A DNA stretch of 9,741 bases from Thermoplasmata archaeon (GTDB lineage Archaea > Thermoplasmatota > Thermoplasmata > Lutacidiplasmatales > UBA184): NCBI GenBank assembly GCA_030040035.1, contig JASHUJ010000046.1, positions 1-9,741 of the forward strand, read 5' to 3'. The position numbers and the translations under genes are program-made. Position 1 is the stretch's first letter; each line of letters begins with the position of its first letter. The notes under the pieces were generated by a model. That model was not told the origin of the DNA. It worked only from the letters and a program-made list of their open reading frames with translations, and did no database searches. This document shows, in pieces, positions 1-5,745 of the stretch.

Positions 1-2
1 AT

Positions 3-95
3 CCCGCGGCGCTGGCGGGCGGCACCCCCGCCTCGCCCCTCGACGTCCGTCGGTCCTTCGCGATGATCGTTCCCGCCGCCGGTGGCTTTAGATAG
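3..95 (+). CDS. Possible C-terminal tail of a gene entering from the left edge
   Basis: A reading frame is open from the window edge to a TAG at 93-95. Codon third positions are almost all G or C until the last few codons, as in the other genes here. The tail includes ALAGGTPASPLDVRRSF and ends near MIVPAAGGFR. I recognise no family, and about 30 residues are too few to judge. The stop codon overlaps the TATA box of the tRNA gene, which would suit a gene ending just before it. The opposite strand is also open but has no start codon, so this call is weak. Confidence 0.3.
   Translation, partial: PAALAGGTPASPLDVRRSFAMIVPAAGGFR
86..94 (+). promoter_or_regulatory. Archaeal TATA box for tRNA-Gly
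   Basis: The sequence CTTTAGATA stands out in GC-rich surroundings and is centred 29 bases upstream of the first tRNA base. That is where an archaeal TATA box bound by TBP should be if transcription starts at or next to the mature 5' end. It is one of the main reasons to call the organism an archaeon. Confidence 0.75.
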
Positions 96-118
96 CCCGG
101 CGATTCGCACCGGCCGCT

Positions 119-192
119 GCGGGCATAGTGTAGTCTGGTTATCACATAGGCTTGCCAAGCCTATAACTCGGGTTCAAATCCCGGTGCCCGCA
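119..192 (+). tRNA. tRNA-Gly (anticodon GCC)
   Basis: A complete cloverleaf can be drawn by eye. The acceptor stem GCGGGCA (119-125) pairs fully with TGCCCGC (185-191), and A192 is the discriminator. The D stem is GTG (128-130) with CAC (143-145). The anticodon stem is TAGGC (147-151) with GCCTA (159-163), and the loop TTGCCAA carries anticodon GCC at 154-156. The T stem 168-172/180-184 closes the loop TTCAAAT, with one T-G pair at its base. There is no intron, and CCA is not encoded (ACCT follows), so CCA must be added by tRNA nucleotidyltransferase. No T-run follows immediately. Confidence 0.97.
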
Positions 193-284
193 CCTCCGGG
201 CGCGCCGACCCACCCGGTCCTGAGCTCCCCCATCGGGCTCGGCCCCGACCGTGTCGTAATGAGCCCGGCGAACGTGACGCGCCC

Positions 285-1268
285 ATGCGTGTCGCACCCC
301 GACTTCGAACGTGGTTGGCGGGCCGGACTTCCGACCCGAGCGTCCGACTCCGGTTCCTGACGGAAGTCGAGGGCCGGCCCGTCACCGACCCGGCCGTCCG
401 GGCCGCCCGGCGCGCGATCGGGCGCACCGGATGGGCGGCCGGCATCCTCGAGGACCAGTTCCCGGATGGCCACTGGGTCACACCCGGCTCCTCGGAGCAC
501 GAGCTGTACCGTCCGAAGTACATCGTCCTCAACTGGCGCCTGATCGTGCTCGGCGACCTCGGACTCGATCGGCGCGATCGGCGAGTGCGTCGCGCGGCGG
601 AGCTCTGGCTCCGCCGATGGAGCGGCGCCCGCGGCGACCTTTCCGGACGCAACGGCGAGGTCTGCGTCACCGGGAACGCGGTCCGGACGCTGGTCCGTTT
701 CGGGTACCTCGACCATCCGGCCGTCCAGCGTTCGATCGCCTGGCTCCTCCGGGACCAGAAGCCGGACGGCGGCTGGCACTGTTTCCGCTCCCGGACCGGC
801 ACGCTGGACGGCTGGGAAGCGCTCGCCGCGTTCGCCGAGATCCCGGAAGCCTCGCGCAGCGCGGCGCTCCGACGCTCGATCGAGCGCGGCGCGGAGTTCT
901 ACCTGCGCCGTCGCCTGATGAACGAGGGCCGGACCCGCTACCCGCCGTGGTTCCGGATCCACTATCCGAACCACTACTACTACGACGTGCTGGTCGGTCT
1001 TCGCACGCTGACGAAGCTCGGCTACGGCGCCGACCCGCGCCTGGGGCCCGCGCTGCGCTGGCTCACCGACAAGCGCCGGCCCGACGGGAGCTGGGCGCTG
1101 GACGCCGATCTCCCCGACCTCGACGCCGCGCGCGGAGGGTATAGCTTCGAGGGGCCGGTCTATCCGTTCCGGCTCGAGCCGCCGAACGAGCCCAGCCGGT
1201 GGGCGACCGTCGAGGCGTTGAGCGTGCTCGCGCGCTGTGAACGGGCCCGGTCGGCGGCCCCGTCCTGA
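285..1268 (+). CDS. Prenyltransferase/squalene-cyclase-like alpha-toroid protein
   Basis: This 327-residue protein looks like a single (alpha/alpha) toroid of the terpenoid cyclase/protein prenyltransferase superfamily. Three spaced QW-like motifs are visible: FPDGHW (59-64), KPDGGW (159-164) and RPDGSW (265-270). Between them are EVCVTGNAVRTL with the only internal Cys of that block (C127) and PNHYYYDVL (228-236). There is no DXDD acid motif of squalene-hopene cyclases, and the length is about half that of a two-barrel cyclase, so cyclase activity is doubtful. Proteins of this type are common in soil microbes and usually lack an assigned function. The ATG at 285 is the only reasonable start. 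It has no Shine-Dalgarno, but an AT-rich patch (GTCGTAATGA, 253-262) lies about 28 bases upstream, as for a leaderless message. It is convergent with the VOC gene. The fold is fairly sure, the substrate unknown. Confidence 0.85.
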   Translation: MRVAPRLRTWLAGRTSDPSVRLRFLTEVEGRPVTDPAVRAARRAIGRTGWAAGILEDQFPDGHWVTPGSSEHELYRPKYIVLNWRLIVLGDLGLDRRDRRVRRAAELWLRRWSGARGDLSGRNGEVCVTGNAVRTLVRFGYLDHPAVQRSIAWLLRDQKPDGGWHCFRSRTGTLDGWEALAAFAEIPEASRSAALRRSIERGAEFYLRRRLMNEGRTRYPPWFRIHYPNHYYYDVLVGLRTLTKLGYGADPRLGPALRWLTDKRRPDGSWALDADLPDLDAARGGYSFEGPVYPFRLEPPNEPSRWATVEALSVLARCERARSAAPS

Positions 1269-1296
1269 TCGCGTCGCCCCTCCCGCCGCCCGCCTG

Positions 1297-1309
1297 GCGC
1301 CGACGGCGC
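1297..1309. repeat. GC inverted repeat in the convergent gap
   Basis: GCGCCG-A-CGGCGC lies between two converging genes, and GGCGCCG recurs at 1329-1335. It could fold at the end of either transcript. No T-run accompanies it, so I do not call it a terminator. Nothing else is visible in the gap 1269-1374. Confidence 0.35.
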
Positions 1310-1374
1310 GGCGAGCGGCACGTCGATCGGCGCCGTCCGGGTACGCGCTGGTTCTGGGCGGAACGTAGGACCGG

Positions 1375-1788
1375 CTAGCGGCGACGGGCGCGGTTCGGCG
1401 CTTCGGCCTCCCAGCAGGTCAGGATCGGACCGCCGGGCACGCGCACCACGAAGAAGCTGCCCATCCCGGGGGCATCGACCCGGGGCAGCAACAACGAACC
1501 GCCGGCGCGCGTGGCCCGCTCGAGGGTCGATCCCAGATCGACGACCCGGATGCGGCTGATCCGCTCGGGCTCCGCGGGCTGGGGCGGCGGATGGAGACGA
1601 CCCTGCCCGCCCTCGGGCGTCTCGAATTCGAACCCCGATTCCGGCGCCGGATCTCGCGACGGTTGGAAGTTCCAGCCAAACACGTTCTCGCAGAACCGGC
1701 GCGTCGAGACGGGGTCGTCGCTCGAAATCTCCAGGAACGTCGGCGAACCGTCGCGGGGTCGAGCCGACCTCGGTGCCGCATCGTCCAT
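1375..1788 (-). CDS. VOC (glyoxalase/bleomycin-resistance fold) protein
   Basis: A 137-residue protein of the vicinal-oxygen-chelate superfamily. The first beta-alpha unit reads PTFLEISSDDP, then FCENVFGWNFQ, the usual 'strand, acidic turn, helix ending in fGW' pattern. The second half has IRVVDLGSTLERATRAGGSL, then the closing strands with GMGSFFVVRVPGGPILTCWE, where the final Glu sits at the usual C-terminal metal-ligand position. The first ligand position (normally His or Gln) appears to be Glu. Members include glyoxalase I, dioxygenases and resistance proteins, and I cannot tell which applies. A TTG lies two codons upstream (1794), but the ATG at 1788 with AGG about 11 bases before it is preferred. 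It is divergent from the alpha/beta hydrolase. Confidence 0.85.
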   Translation of the reverse strand: MDDAAPRSARPRDGSPTFLEISSDDPVSTRRFCENVFGWNFQPSRDPAPESGFEFETPEGGQGRLHPPPQPAEPERISRIRVVDLGSTLERATRAGGSLLLPRVDAPGMGSFFVVRVPGGPILTCWEAEAPNRARRR

Positions 1789-1865
1789 CGCCAACGGACC
1801 TGCCCACCCGCCGCCCCCGGCCGTGACCGGAGCGGTCGGACTCGCCCGACACGAGAGGAGAAGGG

Positions 1866-1873
1866 AATAAACG
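1866..1873 (-). promoter_or_regulatory. Candidate TATA box for the VOC gene
   Basis: Read on the minus strand this is CGTTTATT, followed by CCC, the best TATA-like match in the divergent region. It would place the transcript start near 1845-1840 and leave a leader of about 50 to 55 bases before the ATG at 1788. Confidence 0.4.
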
Positions 1874-1917
1874 TATCGTCGCCGGGCCGGGGCGTCCGGC
1901 CGAGGCGTCCTCCCCCT

Positions 1918-1931
1918 CGAGGCATGCCTCG
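1918..1931. promoter_or_regulatory. Perfect 14-bp palindrome, candidate operator
   Basis: CGAGGCATGCCTCG is its own reverse complement. It sits between the divergent VOC and hydrolase genes, about 66 bases before the hydrolase ATG and about 45 bases upstream of the VOC TATA-like box. This is a position where a dimeric regulator could act on both promoters. A direct repeat GGCGTCC (1891-1897 and 1904-1910) lies beside it. The symmetry is seen; a regulatory role is inferred. Confidence 0.4.
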
Positions 1932-1978
1932 GAACGCCGGCGCTCGTCCGCCCGGCGCGACGCGACGCTTTTGGGCGG

Positions 1979-1986
1979 AAGGTGAT
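1979..1986 (+). promoter_or_regulatory. Ribosome-binding site that decides the hydrolase start
   Basis: AAGGTGAT matches the archaeal Shine-Dalgarno (GGAGGTGAT) at all but the first bases and ends 10 bases before the ATG at 1997. The in-frame GTG at 1982 lies inside this site, so it is unlikely to be the start. A weak CTTTTG (1968-1973) could be a TATA element for a leaderless message, but that reading conflicts with using this site. Confidence 0.55.
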
Positions 1987-1996
1987 ACGGCCAGTG

Positions 1997-2869
1997 ATGG
2001 CGCGGGTGCGGACCGTGACGGTCCCGGGGCACCGCTCGTTCGAATACGTGGCGCAGGGCCGCGGTCCCGCGACCCTCCTCGTGCATCCCGGCGGGCCGGG
2101 ACTGACCTACCACTATCTCCGGGGGCTGCTGCGCCTCGCCAACTCGAACCTGCGCGTGATCCTGTTCAACCCGCGCGGCGTCGGCCACAGCTGGGCGCCC
2201 AAGAACCGGAGCGAATACACGGTCGGCAACCTCGCCGAGGATGTGGAGGCGATCCGACGGGCGTTCGGGATCCGGGAGTTGCACCTGCTCGGCTATTCCG
2301 CGGGCGGCTTCGTCGCGCTCGAGTACGCCCACCGCTACGAGCGGCGGCTGACGTCGCTCCTGCTCTGCGCGACCGCCGGAAGCGCGGAGGAGGTCCGGGC
2401 CGCGAATCGCCTGATGCTCTCGTCGGCGTCCCCCAAGCAGCGCTCGCGCCTGCGGGAGCTCACCCGGGCGAAAGCGTACAGCTCCGCCGAGTACCAGCGG
2501 ATCGTGGAACGGATCGCGCAACCGTTCCAGAGCCGGTTCCTCACCTCGACCCCGGCCGACTGGAAGGCGACCCGGATCTTCCCCACCGTCTACCACGCGA
2601 TGATGACCCGTACCGGCGCGGAGTTCGTCGTCGACGGCACGCTCGCGTCCTGGGACGGCCGGAAGTACTACTCGAAGATCGAGACGCCGAGCGTCGTCGT
2701 CGTCGGGAAGTACGACTATTTCCTCGAGCCGTCGATGGAGATGGCCGAGCGCATCGAGCCTGCCCACCTCCGCGTGTTGCCGCACAGCAGCCACATGGAG
2801 GTCCTCGAGCAGCCCCGGGAGTTCCTCGGCACGATCCGGGAGTTCCTCGAGGACGTGACCGGCGGCTGA
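1997..2869 (+). CDS. Alpha/beta hydrolase, proline-iminopeptidase-like
   Basis: A 290-residue alpha/beta-hydrolase with all expected landmarks. The oxyanion-hole motif HPGGPG is at 30-35, the form typical of prolyl aminopeptidase-like (peptidase S33) enzymes. The nucleophile elbow GYSAGG has Ser101. The catalytic Asp is D240 (VGKYDYF), and the His is H266 in HSSHMEVLEQP. A variable helical cap spans roughly residues 130-220. No signal peptide or membrane segment is seen, so it should be cytoplasmic. The family includes proline iminopeptidases, epoxide hydrolases and lactonases; the substrate cannot be read from sequence. The start is ATG 1997, set by the GGTGAT site. The HesB-SufT gene follows on the same strand after a 64-base gap and may be co-transcribed. 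Confidence 0.92.
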   Translation: MARVRTVTVPGHRSFEYVAQGRGPATLLVHPGGPGLTYHYLRGLLRLANSNLRVILFNPRGVGHSWAPKNRSEYTVGNLAEDVEAIRRAFGIRELHLLGYSAGGFVALEYAHRYERRLTSLLLCATAGSAEEVRAANRLMLSSASPKQRSRLRELTRAKAYSSAEYQRIVERIAQPFQSRFLTSTPADWKATRIFPTVYHAMMTRTGAEFVVDGTLASWDGRKYYSKIETPSVVVVGKYDYFLEPSMEMAERIEPAHLRVLPHSSHMEVLEQPREFLGTIREFLEDVTGG

Positions 2870-2922
2870 GGCCGACGCGCCCCCCACGATAGCGGTAAGA
2901 CCCCGAGGGTCCCTAGTGGGAC

Positions 2923-2930
2923 GAGGCGAT
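2923..2930 (+). promoter_or_regulatory. Ribosome-binding site for the HesB-SufT gene
   Basis: GAGGCGAT differs at one base from the archaeal consensus GAGGTGAT. Its GAGG core is 7 bases before the ATG at 2934. It argues for that ATG over the in-frame GTG at 2916, which lies upstream of the site. Confidence 0.55.
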
Positions 2931-2933
2931 CGC

Positions 2934-3626
2934 ATGCCCGACGAAGACCCCACCGCGACCCTCCGGCTCCGCCTCGCGCCGGCGGCGCGCGCGGCGCTGA
3001 AGGAGGCGCTCGCGAGCCGACCGGCGGGCTCGGGCGTCCGCGTCTGGGTCGAGCGGGGCATCCGGCCCCACGCCCAGATGATGATCGACCGCCCGTCGCA
3101 CCGCGACGTGCCGCTCGAGCTGGACGGGGTCCCGCTCCTGCTCGACGGAAGCACGCTGCAGTTCCTGCGGGATGCCGAGATCCGCTACCACGCCGACCAC
3201 CAACCGCCGGGGTTCGAGGTCGTGGGGCCGTTCCTCCCGTCGTCCGTGGCGCCGCCCGCACCGGCACCGACCCCCGCGGCCTCCTCCGAGGGCGCCTCGA
3301 CCGCTCCCGCGACCGCGGAACACGCGGCGATCGAGGAGAAGATCCGGGCCGCATTGAAGAACATCTACGACCCCGAGATCCCGATGAACGTCCTCGACCT
3401 CGGCCTCATCTACGGGATGGAGTGGAACGACGCGGGCGAGCTGACGATCCGCATGACGCTCACCAGCCCGGGCTGCCCTGCGGTCGAGGCGTTCACCGAG
3501 GAGGTCACGCGGGCGGCGCGCGAGGCCTCGGGGCTCGCGAAGGTCCGGGTCGACATCGTCTGGGAGCCGCCGTGGGGACCGGACCGGATGAGCGAATTCG
3601 CCCGTCGCCAGTTCGGCTACGCCTGA
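2934..3626 (+). CDS. Fusion of a cysteine-less IscA/HesB-like domain and a SufT/MIP18 (DUF59) domain
   Basis: This 230-residue protein has two domains. Residues about 8-100 resemble A-type iron-sulfur carriers: VRVWVERG strand, a VPLLLDGSTLQFL segment like the VVVDGKSLQFL stretch of IscA, and a GFEVVGP end. However, the carrier's three cluster-binding cysteines (GCSG and C-terminal CGCG) are absent. A Pro/Ala-rich linker covers about 103-129. Residues 133-230 are a DUF59 domain of the SufT/MIP18/PaaD type, with DPEIPMNVLDLGLIYG, the TSPGCP motif holding the protein's only Cys (C181), and a tail VWEPPWGPDRMSEFARRQFG. SufT-like proteins help mature Fe-S proteins. The first domain may be a partner-binding rather than a cluster-binding module (inference). 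It lies 64 bases after the hydrolase gene and converges with the ABC permease gene. Confidence 0.88.
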   Translation: MPDEDPTATLRLRLAPAARAALKEALASRPAGSGVRVWVERGIRPHAQMMIDRPSHRDVPLELDGVPLLLDGSTLQFLRDAEIRYHADHQPPGFEVVGPFLPSSVAPPAPAPTPAASSEGASTAPATAEHAAIEEKIRAALKNIYDPEIPMNVLDLGLIYGMEWNDAGELTIRMTLTSPGCPAVEAFTEEVTRAAREASGLAKVRVDIVWEPPWGPDRMSEFARRQFGYA

Positions 3627-3632
3627 GGCCGC

Positions 3633-3659
3633 GGCGACCGGCCCCGGCGGTCCGTCGCC
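3633..3659. repeat. Inverted repeat between convergent genes
   Basis: GGCGAC (3633-3638) pairs with GTCGCC (3654-3659), and alternative inner pairings such as ACCG/CGGT are possible. It fills the 46-base gap between the converging stops of the HesB-SufT and permease genes. It might help end either transcript, but there is no T-run, the usual archaeal termination signal. Confidence 0.35.
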
Positions 3660-3672
3660 CGCGCGGTCGGCG

Positions 3673-4443
3673 TCACTGCACCGGCCCGAACTCGAGCTGT
3701 CGGAACGAGGCGACCGCGAGGAAGAACGTGCAGATGCCGAGCCCGGCCAGGACGGCCCCGGCGGTGAGGTCCGAGGGGCCGAACGTGTGGCTGAACGCGT
3801 CGCGCACGGTGTTCGCGGCGTAGGTGAGCGGGTTCGCGTACACGACCGCGCGGAGCGCGAGCGGGGTCTTCGCGGTCACGGGGTAGTAGACGGTCGAGAT
3901 GAAGATCAGGAAGTACTGGAGCAGCGACTGGATCGTGAAGTAGAGGTTCGCCGAGCGGATCCGGCCGCCGATCGCGATCAAGAGCGCCCCGAAGAACGTC
4001 GCCCCGAGCGCGATCGTGCCGAGGATCACGAGGAGCTCGACCGTCGAGAGGCGCGGGAGGCCGATGAGCGGCAGCGCGACGAGCGTGAGGATTCCGACCC
4101 CGACGAGCGCGAACAGGAGCGTCGTGAGAAGGAGCGCGGCCAGGTACTCCGAGCGGCGGAACGGGCCCGAGAAGATCTGCTCGACCATCGACCAGCGCCG
4201 GTCGAGCCAGAAGGTCCGTCCGGCGAGGACCGCCCCGGTGATCATCTGGGAGGCGATCATGCCGGGGACGAGGAAGTCGATGTAGCTCCCCGACGAGCCG
4301 ACCGAGGGGATCAGCTGGTTGAACATCGTCCCGAGGATGACGATGAGGAACGCGGGCTGCCCGAACATCACGAGCAGCGTGATCGGATCGATGCTCGCCC
4401 GGAAGTTCCGGACCACCAGCCGGAACACCGGCGGGAGCGGCAT
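3673..4443 (-). CDS. ABC-2 type exporter permease
   Basis: A 256-residue integral membrane protein of the ABC-2 (DrrB-like) permease family, of normal length. After a short amphipathic start (FRLVVRNFRASIDP) there are about six membrane segments: near 21-41, 56-76, 101-122, 135-158, 168-186 and 226-246. The loop YYPVTAKTPLALRAVVYANPLTY (about 186-208) is typical of the family, in which NPLTY-type residues precede the last segments. The ATG at 4443-4441 overlaps the ATPase stop as TGATG, so translation is probably coupled. Two copies with two ATPases should form the transporter. Substrates of relatives are drugs, lipids or polysaccharides; none can be inferred here. The sequence before this ATG, though open in the same frame, is antisense-like shadow of the ATPase. 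Confidence 0.93.
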   Translation of the reverse strand: MPLPPVFRLVVRNFRASIDPITLLVMFGQPAFLIVILGTMFNQLIPSVGSSGSYIDFLVPGMIASQMITGAVLAGRTFWLDRRWSMVEQIFSGPFRRSEYLAALLLTTLLFALVGVGILTLVALPLIGLPRLSTVELLVILGTIALGATFFGALLIAIGGRIRSANLYFTIQSLLQYFLIFISTVYYPVTAKTPLALRAVVYANPLTYAANTVRDAFSHTFGPSDLTAGAVLAGLGICTFFLAVASFRQLEFGPVQ

Positions 4444-5432
4444 CAGCCGACCTCCGGGCTCGGGAAGCCGAGCGGCGTGGGATCGCTCACCAGGCGGACG
4501 AACGCGTCCTCGAGCGTCGCCTCCTGGACCGCGATCCGCTCGAGGTCGATCCCGCGCGCGCCCGCCCAGCGCGCCACTTCCGCGACGAGCGCTTCCGCGT
4601 TGCGCGCCCGGAAGAGGAGGAGGTCGTCGTGCGCTTCCACGAGGACGAACTCCTCGCCGAGCCGCTCGAGCGTCGCGCGGAGGTCGCCGCCCTCGGGGAC
4701 CGAGAGCGGACGCGCGAACTCCGCCTCCACGGTGCGCGCGCCCCGGTAGGCGCGCTTGATCTCGTCGGGCGAACCGACGGTCGCGAGGCGACCGGCGTTC
4801 ATGACCCCGATCCGGTCGCAAAGGCGGTCGGCCTCGTGGAGGATGTGGGTCGTGAAGACGATCGAGAGGCCCCGCCGGGCGCGTCCGGCGAGATAATCGA
4901 GGATCCGCGTCCGCGTGAGCGCGTCGAGGCCGACCGTCGGCTCGTCGAGGAAGAGGAGTTCCATCTCGTGCATCAGCTCGCGCGCGACCTGGAACCGTCG
5001 CCGCTCGCCGCCCGACAAGCCCCATGGTCGCCGATCGCGCATCGGGCCGAGCTCGAACAGCTCGAGCATCTCCTCGGCGCGCGCCTTGGCGACCTCCCGC
5101 GGAACGCCCCACAGGAACGCGTAGAGCCGCAGGTTCTGCTCGACGCTGACGAAGTCGAGGGACTCCGACTGGAGGACGACGCCAATCCGGGCGCGCTCGG
5201 CGCGCCCGCACTGGCGCAGTTCCTTGCCGAACAGCATGCCGCCGCCCTCGGTCGGGGGCAACAGCGTGGTCAGCAGGCGGACGGTCGTCGTCTTGCCCGC
5301 TCCGTTGCGCCCGAGCAGTCCAAAGACCTCGCCCCGGACCAGCTCGAAGTCGAGGTGGCGGACCGCGAAGAGATCGGTCCGATAGGCGAATCCGAGGTCG
5401 CTCGCGCGGACGATGACTTCGCGATCGGTCGT
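4443..5432 (-). CDS. ABC exporter ATPase (DrrA-like) with no canonical start codon
   Basis: ATP-binding subunit that powers the permease encoded just downstream. Counting from the ACG at 5432, motifs are: Walker A GRNGAGKTT (41-49; the usual Pro after the first Gly is Arg), Q-loop VLQSE (Q88), signature LSGGE (139-143), Walker B LLFLDEP (159-165) and H-loop TTH (H196). A C-terminal DUF4162-like domain follows (about 230-325), with EATLEDAFVRLV near the end. The family normally starts about 40 residues before Walker A. Here an in-frame TAG stands at 5438-5436, and no ATG, GTG or TTG occurs before Walker A; the first TTG (5261) would delete Walker A. GGAGG at 5445-5441 lies 8 bases before the in-frame ACG, the start I chose provisionally. 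A base error or mutation at the original start is just as likely. The function is sure, the start is not. Confidence 0.88.
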   Translation of the reverse strand, partial: TTDREVIVRASDLGFAYRTDLFAVRHLDFELVRGEVFGLLGRNGAGKTTTVRLLTTLLPPTEGGGMLFGKELRQCGRAERARIGVVLQSESLDFVSVEQNLRLYAFLWGVPREVAKARAEEMLELFELGPMRDRRPWGLSGGERRRFQVARELMHEMELLFLDEPTVGLDALTRTRILDYLAGRARRGLSIVFTTHILHEADRLCDRIGVMNAGRLATVGSPDEIKRAYRGARTVEAEFARPLSVPEGGDLRATLERLGEEFVLVEAHDDLLLFRARNAEALVAEVARWAGARGIDLERIAVQEATLEDAFVRLVSDPTPLGFPSPEVG

Positions 5433-5530
5433 GGTCTACGCCTCCGCCGAGACTCGGGGGGCTGGGAGCTCGGTGGAGGGGCCGAGGGGCCCGTCCGAGG
5501 CCGGAACGCCGCTCCGATGACTCTTAGGTT

Positions 5531-5551
5531 GCGGCGTTCGTCACGAGCCGC
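5531..5551. repeat. Imperfect inverted repeat in the divergent region
   Basis: GCGGC-gt-TCGT-c-ACGA-GCCGC: two nested arms pair perfectly, with a two-base asymmetry. It lies between two divergent genes, where an operator would be expected, but hairpins are common in DNA this GC-rich. Confidence 0.35.
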
Positions 5552-5710
5552 CGAAGGTAACGTTTTCCCTCGAGCGGAGGCCGCTCAGTTTCGTTCCGCG
5601 ACTGGGCCGTGGCGGCTCGGCCGGCTGCGGGGCTCGCTCCCGAGACCCCGGCGTTCGAACCCATCGAAGTCCGGATCGCCGACCCACAGGTTCTTCCGTA
5701 GGACGAGGGA

Positions 5711-5725
5711 TAGTACGTATCTTAC
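5711..5725 (+). promoter_or_regulatory. AT-rich promoter element of the methyltransferase gene
   Basis: TAGTACGTATCTTAC is the most AT-rich stretch of this divergent region and is centred about 28 bases before the ATG at 5746. It fits an archaeal TATA box of a leaderless or near-leaderless transcript. A GGAG (5732-5735) lies 10 bases before the ATG and could serve if transcription starts further upstream. Confidence 0.5.
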
Positions 5726-5745
5726 GCTCTTGGAGCGGGTTGCTT

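Larger units (their letters stand above)
5439..5745. other. Divergent intergenic region between exporter and methyltransferase genes
   Basis: About 300 bases separate the ABC ATPase (-) from the methyltransferase (+). The right end holds the AT-rich promoter-like element of the methyltransferase. The left end holds the GGAGG of the ATPase. An imperfect hairpin lies at 5531-5551. A minus-strand frame (5743-5585) is open and codon-biased like a gene but has no start codon. I find no clear TATA box for the exporter; GAAAACGTTACC on the minus strand (about 5568-5556) is the most AT-rich spot but is over 100 bases from the coding region. No RNA gene is evident. Confidence 0.5.

Noticed and set aside
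161..974. Open minus-strand frames across the toroid gene and tRNA
   Set aside because: They run antisense to a gene with repeated PDGxW motifs and into a tRNA. No motifs or start signals support them.
1160..3154. Long open frame on the minus strand (over 600 codons)
   Set aside because: It runs opposite to the hydrolase and HesB-SufT genes and through the VOC gene in another frame. Its translation is Arg/Pro/Ala-rich without motifs, as expected from the complement of GC-rich genes.
4444..5211. Upstream in-frame extension of the permease
   Set aside because: The frame is open, but it is the shifted frame of the ATPase gene. The hydrophobic permease begins at the ATG at 4443, which overlaps the ATPase stop as TGATG.
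5645..5665. GTTCGAACC, resembling a tRNA T-loop
   Set aside because: The flanking bases do not form a T stem, and no acceptor, D or anticodon arms can be drawn around it.
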